Source: JADJPO01 sp963724535 (GTDB lineage Bacteria; Actinomycetota; Actinomycetes; Actinomycetales; Kineosporiaceae). From it: 64,000 bases of DNA. Positions 59,912 to 64,000 of this stretch are shown in pieces. Location: assembly GCA_963724535.1 (NCBI GenBank), contig CAVRVD010000017.1, forward strand, positions 372,001-436,000, read 5' to 3'. The position numbers and the translations under genes were made by a program. Below the pieces are notes generated by a model, which saw only the letters and a list, made by a program, of their open reading frames with translations, searched no databases and was not told the DNA's origin. Position 1 is the stretch's first letter. Every line of letters starts with the position of its first letter.

Positions 59912-61090
59912 GTGCCGCTGACTGACGCGCAAGGGGCCGACCCTGACGCGCGCGTAGCGGAGCAGCGCACCTGGCTGGTCCGGTTCGGCCTGGTGGCCAT
60001 GATCGGCGTCGGTGCTGGGATCGTTGCCGCGGGAAGTCTCTCGGGGGCAGCCGGCTTGCTCACGGCGGGGCTGTTGGTAACGGCTTCCGTGGCGTGGGCG
60101 GTAGCTCTGTCGGAGCGGTGGAGCAGGCTGACGATCTCGGTGCCGGCCTTCGTCGTGGTCGGGTTATGCGGCGCCGCGCTCGACCTGGTCCAGCCCAGGG
60201 GCCCCGGCTTCGTCGCTGGCTACATGGCACTGACCGGGCTGGCCCTGCGCGCGCCGCGCCGCCTCGCCCTGATCGCCGGTGCTCCAGTGCTCGCCGCGGT
60301 CGCCGCGGCCGAGGCCCGTGGGTCGCGGACGCCGACCAGTGCGGTGCTCTCGGTCGCCCTCGGCGCCGGCTTCCTGTTCCTCGCCTCGTCGATCGCAGCG
60401 GCGAACCGGGAGGCGCGCCAGCACGCCGTCCGGTTGCTGGAGCAGCAGGCACTGACCCAGCGGGCCCGGGAGGAGGCTGCGGCGCTGGCCGAGCGGTCCC
60501 GGCTGGCCCGGGAGCTGCACGACGTGCTTGCGCACAGCCTCGCCGGTCTGAGCGTCCAGCTCGAGGCGACCCGGCTGCTGGCCGAGACCAGCGGGAGCGA
60601 CCCGCGGGTCGGCGAGCAGCTAACCCGCGCCCTGTCCCTGGCCCGCGACGGCATGCGGGACGCCCGGCGTGCCGTCCAGGCACTGCGCGGCGACGTCCTG
60701 CCGGGCCTGGCCGGGCTGGACGCTCTGGTCACGGAGTACTCCACCACCACGGGGGTACCGGCCAGGCTCGAGGTGCAGGGCGAGCCGGTGCCGCTGGGCG
60801 CCGAAGCCGGGCTGACCGTCTACCGATGCGTCCAGGAGGCGCTCACGAACGTCACCAAACACGCCGGTTGCGGCGCCACGGTGCTGGTCCGGATGATCTG
60901 GACCGAGGGTGCGGTACAGGTGCTGGTGCTCGACCGTGGCGGGGACGGAGTCGACAGCGGGCTGCCGTCCAGCGGTGCCGGGCTGGCCGGGCTGGCCGAG
61001 CGCGTGGAACGCCTGGGCGGGTGGCTGACCGCTGCCGGCGTGGACGGCGGGTTCGAGGTCACCGTGCAGCTGCCCACCGGACGGCGCTGA
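59912..61090 (+). CDS. Two-component sensor histidine kinase (HisKA_3 type)
   Basis: A 392-residue kinase with four or five N-terminal membrane helices, a dimerisation/phosphoacceptor box (RSRLARELHDVLAHSLAGLS, phosphorylated His in ELHD) and HATPase region (EALTNVTKHAG, GAGLAGLAERVERLGG). The short extracytoplasmic loops suggest membrane- or intramembrane-sensing of the LiaS/DesK kind. Response regulator gene follows 9 bp later. Confidence 0.93.
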   Translation: MPLTDAQGADPDARVAEQRTWLVRFGLVAMIGVGAGIVAAGSLSGAAGLLTAGLLVTASVAWAVALSERWSRLTISVPAFVVVGLCGAALDLVQPRGPGFVAGYMALTGLALRAPRRLALIAGAPVLAAVAAAEARGSRTPTSAVLSVALGAGFLFLASSIAAANREARQHAVRLLEQQALTQRAREEAAALAERSRLARELHDVLAHSLAGLSVQLEATRLLAETSGSDPRVGEQLTRALSLARDGMRDARRAVQALRGDVLPGLAGLDALVTEYSTTTGVPARLEVQGEPVPLGAEAGLTVYRCVQEALTNVTKHAGCGATVLVRMIWTEGAVQVLVLDRGGDGVDSGLPSSGAGLAGLAERVERLGGWLTAAGVDGGFEVTVQLPTGRR

Positions 61091-61099
61091 GGGGACGGG

Positions 61100-61804
61100 G
61101 TGGACGACGTGAGCGACGACCGGCCGGTCCGGGTCCTGGTGGCCGATGACCAGAAGGTGGTCCGTGACGGGCTACGGCTGATGCTCGATCTCCTGCCCGG
61201 GATTGAGGTCGTCGGCTTGGCAGTAGACGGGGACGACGCGGTCCGCCAGGCGACCGTGCTGGTGCCCGACGTCGTCCTGATGGACCTGAACATGCCCCGC
61301 TGCGACGGCGTCGAGGCCACCACCAGGCTGCGCCGGGTGGCGCCGTCGGTGCGGGTCGTGGTGCTGACCACCTACTCCGACGACGAGTCGGTCTTCGGCG
61401 CGCTGCGCGCGGGTGCCCTCGGCTTCCTGACCAAGGCCGCCGGGGCCGACGAGATCCGGCAGGCGGTGCTGACCGTGGCCGGCGGCCAGGCGCAGCTGGA
61501 TCCGGTCGTGCAGCGCCGGCTTCTGGAGGCCCTCGCCGGTGGCGAGCGGGTGGGGGTCGCGCAGCACTCGGCCGGCCGGGACGGCGCTGGTTCGGGCGCG
61601 GGCCTGCCGGACCACCTGACCGCGCGTGAGGCCGAGGTGCTGCGCCTGATCGCCCAGGGGCTGAGCAACCACGAGATTGCCACCGCGCTCGTGGTCTCGC
61701 CCGCCACCGTCAAGACGCACGTGAACCACCTGCTGGCCAAGACCACGATGCGCGACCGGGCCCAGCTGGTCAGCTACGCCTACCGCAACGGGCTGGCCGG
61801 CTGA
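61100..61804 (+). CDS. NarL/LuxR-type response regulator
   Basis: A 234-residue regulator: receiver domain with VADDQ, phosphoaspartate in VVLMDLNMP and switch Thr/Lys (LTTYSDD, FLTKAA), and LuxR HTH (LTAREAEVLRLIAQGLSNHEIA, ATVKTHVNHLLAKT). Unusual linker rich in Gly/Ser/Ala. GTG start, with another GTG three codons later as alternative. Confidence 0.94.
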   Translation: MDDVSDDRPVRVLVADDQKVVRDGLRLMLDLLPGIEVVGLAVDGDDAVRQATVLVPDVVLMDLNMPRCDGVEATTRLRRVAPSVRVVVLTTYSDDESVFGALRAGALGFLTKAAGADEIRQAVLTVAGGQAQLDPVVQRRLLEALAGGERVGVAQHSAGRDGAGSGAGLPDHLTAREAEVLRLIAQGLSNHEIATALVVSPATVKTHVNHLLAKTTMRDRAQLVSYAYRNGLAG

Positions 61805-61844
61805 CCCCGCCCGGGCCGTCTCCACCCGTCGGTTGACGGCCGCT

Positions 61845-61891
61845 GCTCCGTCCACCCAGGGATGGACGGAGCGGTCGGTTCGAATCGACCC
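61845..61891. promoter_or_regulatory. Two dyads after the response regulator gene
   Basis: GCTCCGTCCA / TGGACGGAGC (61845-61872, 8-nt loop, perfect) and GGTCGGTTCGAATCGACC (61874-61891, near-palindrome). They lie 30-100 bp before a TAGCGT -10 element (61923-61928) of the membrane protein gene. Probable operator for the response regulator and/or terminator. Confidence 0.5.
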
Positions 61892-61922
61892 TGACGCCGA
61901 TGGCGCCGGCAAGCGTGCTGCC

Positions 61923-61928
61923 TAGCGT
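61923..61928 (+). promoter_or_regulatory. -10 element of the membrane protein/CPBP operon
   Basis: TAGCGT about 68 nt before the ATG at 61996; a leader with GGAGG is expected. Confidence 0.45.
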
Positions 61929-61995
61929 CAGAGGTGGTCGTCGAGCCGGCCAGAACGCGGCGACGGGACGGCCACCACCCCCACGGAGGTCTGCG

Positions 61996-62514
61996 ATGTC
62001 CACCAGTCAGTACGCCCTCAACCTGGGTCTGCTCGCCTTCATCCTCTGGTCGAACCTGGGTACCCGGAGGCTGACCAGGGCCCGCCTGCTGCTGCCCCTG
62101 GTCGTGGTCGCCGCGGTCGCGGCCGGTTTTCTCGCCCACGTCCCCACCGAGGGCAATGACGTAGCCCTCGAGGCCGCGTTGACCAGCAGCGGTGCGGTGC
62201 TGGGGGTGCTGGCCGGGCTGCTGGTCCGGGTCGAGCCGGCGGGCGACGGCTCCTCGCTGGTGATGCGTGCCGGATCCGCATACGCCACTCTGTGGGTCGC
62301 GGTGATCGGCGGCCGGATGGCCTTCGCCTACGGCGCTGAGCACTGGTTCGGCCACCAGATCGCCACCTTCTCGGTCGTCCACGAGATCACCGGTGCCGCA
62401 GCCTGGACAGCCGCCTTCGTCCTGATGGCGCTGGCCATGGTGCTCACTCGGGTCGCTGTCACCACCGCGCGGGCCGCGCAGGTGAACCGCCGCCTGATCG
62501 AGGTACCGGCATGA
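61996..62514 (+). CDS. Integral membrane protein of unknown function
   Basis: A 172-residue protein with about five hydrophobic helices, starting MSTSQYALNLGLLAFILW. Not recognised. ACGGAGG precedes the ATG. It is translationally coupled to the CPBP gene (ATGA overlap) and lies directly behind the two-component pair, so it is a likely target of that system. Confidence 0.78.
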   Translation: MSTSQYALNLGLLAFILWSNLGTRRLTRARLLLPLVVVAAVAAGFLAHVPTEGNDVALEAALTSSGAVLGVLAGLLVRVEPAGDGSSLVMRAGSAYATLWVAVIGGRMAFAYGAEHWFGHQIATFSVVHEITGAAAWTAAFVLMALAMVLTRVAVTTARAAQVNRRLIEVPA

Positions 62515-63401
62515 GCACCGCACCTCTCGATCCCACTGTGGATCTCACCGTCGATGCCACTGTCGATGCTGTCGTCGACACCACCGTCGGCGCCCGGTAC
62601 GGCGCCCTGGCCACGGGGCCGGACCGGTCCCCGGCGCCCGTGCGCCGTCCGATCCTCGCGGCGGTCGCCGTTCTGGTCGCCAGCGGGGCGGTCGCGATCG
62701 GCACCGCAGGAGTGATGGACGTCCTGGCCCCGGGCGCGGACGGAAGGACCGCGGCCCTGGTCGGGCTAGGGGTGCTCACTGTGTTGGCCGCGGTCCTGGT
62801 GGCCGCACTGCGCCATCGCCCCGGGATGGCTCTCGACGCGCTCGGGTTCACCCACCCACGTGCCTGGCGGCGGCCGTGGCTGCTCGCCGTCCCCTCGGTG
62901 CTGGCCCTGGCCGCACTGGCGGGCGGCGTCCGGGCACCGGACTCCTCGGCGGCGCTGGTCGTACTGCTTGTCGGCTACACCGTGACGGGAGTCACCGAGG
63001 AGACGCTGTGGCGCGGCACCGTGCTGCAGTTGCTGCGCCCGCTGGGTGACCGTCGGGCGGTGCTGCTCGGCTCGCTGCTGTTCGGCCTCGCGCACCTGAC
63101 CAACGTCGTCTTCCGGGGCAACCCCGCACTGGTCGGTGCGCAGGCATTCGGAGCCGCCTGCTTCGGGGTCGGCTACGCCGCGATCCGGTTGCGTACCGGA
63201 GCCCTGTGGCCGCTCATCGCCACTCACCTCCTCACCGACCTTGTGCCGCACGTAGGCAGGCTGCCTGCGCTCGCGGTCTTCGTGGCCCAGGACGTCGTCC
63301 TGCTCCTGGTCGGGCTGGCGCTGCTGTTCGGGGGCCGGCTCATGGCCGTGCGGCCGCGGGGTGCGGGAGCCCCTCAGTCCGGTAGCCGGCCGCTCTCGTA
63401 G
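62511..63401 (+). CDS. CPBP family intramembrane metalloprotease
   Basis: A 296-residue membrane protein with the Abi/CPBP motifs: EEtlwRG (GVTEETLWRG), FGLAHLTN and ATHLLTDL with glutamates and histidines expected for metal binding. The N-terminus has TVD-type repeats (DPTVDLTVDATVD) before the first helix. ATG overlaps the previous stop. Its 3' end overlaps the truncated LuxR gene by 28 bp on the other strand. Confidence 0.9.
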   Translation: MSTAPLDPTVDLTVDATVDAVVDTTVGARYGALATGPDRSPAPVRRPILAAVAVLVASGAVAIGTAGVMDVLAPGADGRTAALVGLGVLTVLAAVLVAALRHRPGMALDALGFTHPRAWRRPWLLAVPSVLALAALAGGVRAPDSSAALVVLLVGYTVTGVTEETLWRGTVLQLLRPLGDRRAVLLGSLLFGLAHLTNVVFRGNPALVGAQAFGAACFGVGYAAIRLRTGALWPLIATHLLTDLVPHVGRLPALAVFVAQDVVLLLVGLALLFGGRLMAVRPRGAGAPQSGSRPLS

Positions 63402-63672
63402 GCGCAGATGGCGATCTCGACCCGGTTGCGGGCGCCGATCTTGTTCATCAGGCTCCCGATGTGGGTCTTCACCGCGCTCAAGGAGACGTGGAGCTCGTGG
63501 CAGATCTCGGCGTTGGTGCAGCCTCGCGCGACGGTGAGCAGGACCTCCTCCTCGCGCGCGGTGAGCGGTTCGGTGGGCTGGGCGAGGGGCGCGGTCCGGG
63601 CCCGGGCGAAGGCCTCCAGCAGCCGGGCGGTCACGCTTGGTGCGATGAGCGCGTCGCCACGCGCCGCGGCGT
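63374..63672 (-). pseudogene. LuxR-type response regulator, 5'-truncated
   Basis: About 100 codons encode the end of a receiver linker (ARGDALIAPSVTARLLEAF) and a complete LuxR HTH (LTAREEEVLLTVARGCTNAEICHELHVSLSAVKTHIGSLMNKI). The receiver domain is missing: upstream sequence is antisense to a membrane protein gene. An ORF continues to 63748 but its first 30 residues are unlike a receiver domain. Confidence 0.75.
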
Positions 63673-63675
63673 GGC

Positions 63676-64000
63676 TGGCCTGCACGAGTACCTGCTGATC
63701 GACCTGGTCGCCGGCGTCGCGATGGTCGTGCTCGTTGCCGCGATCCACGACCGTCTTAAGGACGCCAGCCCGGCGCTGGCCCAGGTCACCACGGCCTTCG
63801 GCATGATCTGGTCCGGGCTGGTGCTCGCGAGCGGCATGGTCAGCCTCGTCGGCCAGCGCGCTGCGGTCGAGCTGGCCGCCACCGATCGGGCCGAGGGCGT
63901 CTCGACCTGGTCAACGGTCTCCACCGTGCAGGACGCGCTCGGCGGTGGCATCGAGCTGGTCGGTGCCCTCGGGGTCCTGCTGCTCACCGTGGCTGCACTC
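63676..64000 (+). pseudogene. Membrane protein gene, 5'-truncated and running off the window
   Basis: An open frame through CAC at 63682 reads LHEYLLIDLVAGVAMVVLVAAIHDRL..., with at least three hydrophobic helices to the window end and no stop. It has no start or N-terminal helix: the frame enters from the LuxR fragment. An internal ATG at 63721 exists. Not recognised beyond being a multi-helix membrane protein. Confidence 0.6.

Noticed and set aside
61874..61891. tRNA T-arm-like GGTTCGAATC
   Set aside because: No acceptor, D or anticodon arm can be built around it; it is part of a palindrome.

Overview
The window is a very GC-rich chromosome segment from an actinomycete. The codon use, the frequent GTG starts and the gene content (PimA, phosphatidylinositol-phosphate synthase, PatA-type acyltransferase, EF-G2-like protein, ANTAR regulator, RelA/apt/secDF/ruv block) all point there. 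A Frankiales/Sporichthyales/Geodermatophilales-like lineage is my guess, but nothing seen fixes the genus. No rRNA, tRNA or CRISPR array was found.

The backbone follows gene order known from Mycobacterium (rarA, aspS, hisS, glyoxalase-II-like hydrolase, cyclophilin, relA, apt, secF, secD, yajC, ruvB, ruvA, ruvC, yebC, pdxT, pdxS, pimA, acyltransferase, pgsA, HIT, thrS), mostly on the minus strand. Into this conserved order are inserted lineage-specific blocks: (1) 2.0-11.7 kb, plus strand, an MMPL transporter, a large TIR-nSTAND-WD40 protein and two membrane glycosyltransferases; (2) 11.7-15.6 kb, minus strand, a PocR-type regulator, a sulfide:quinone-oxidoreductase-like flavoprotein, DUF1641, a DsrC/TusE-like carrier and a DsrE-like protein, read here as a sulfur-handling operon; (3) a MocR/PdxR regulator divergent from pdxS; (4) a secreted protein and an EF-G2-like protein between pgsA and the HIT gene.

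Beyond thrS (47.6 kb to the end) the window becomes accessory: cobyric acid synthase, a proline-racemase-family enzyme, DUF421, a GH26-like glycosidase, a decayed alcohol dehydrogenase and an integrase remnant, then a signalling island (PAS with degenerate GGDEF, stand-alone CheB, CheR-PAS-coiled coil-PAS, PAS-GAF-ANTAR, and a NarL-type two-component pair followed by a small membrane protein and a CPBP protease). At about 63.67 kb two genes that both lack their 5' ends meet, which looks like a deletion junction.

Recurring non-coding signals: many genes have a TANNNT -10 hexamer 6-8 nt before a GTG/ATG, the layout expected for leaderless transcripts; a 37-bp palindrome repeats with an exact 71-bp period at two separate intergenic places; several dyads sit on predicted transcription starts (ruvA, GH26, PAS-GGDEF, PocR regulator).

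The strongest candidates for little-described biology are the TIR-nSTAND-WD40 protein in an envelope-gene operon, the PocR-SQR-DUF1641-DsrC-DsrE cassette, and the chemotaxis-free CheB/CheR-PAS/ANTAR island. All functional statements are read from sequence by eye; no database search was run.
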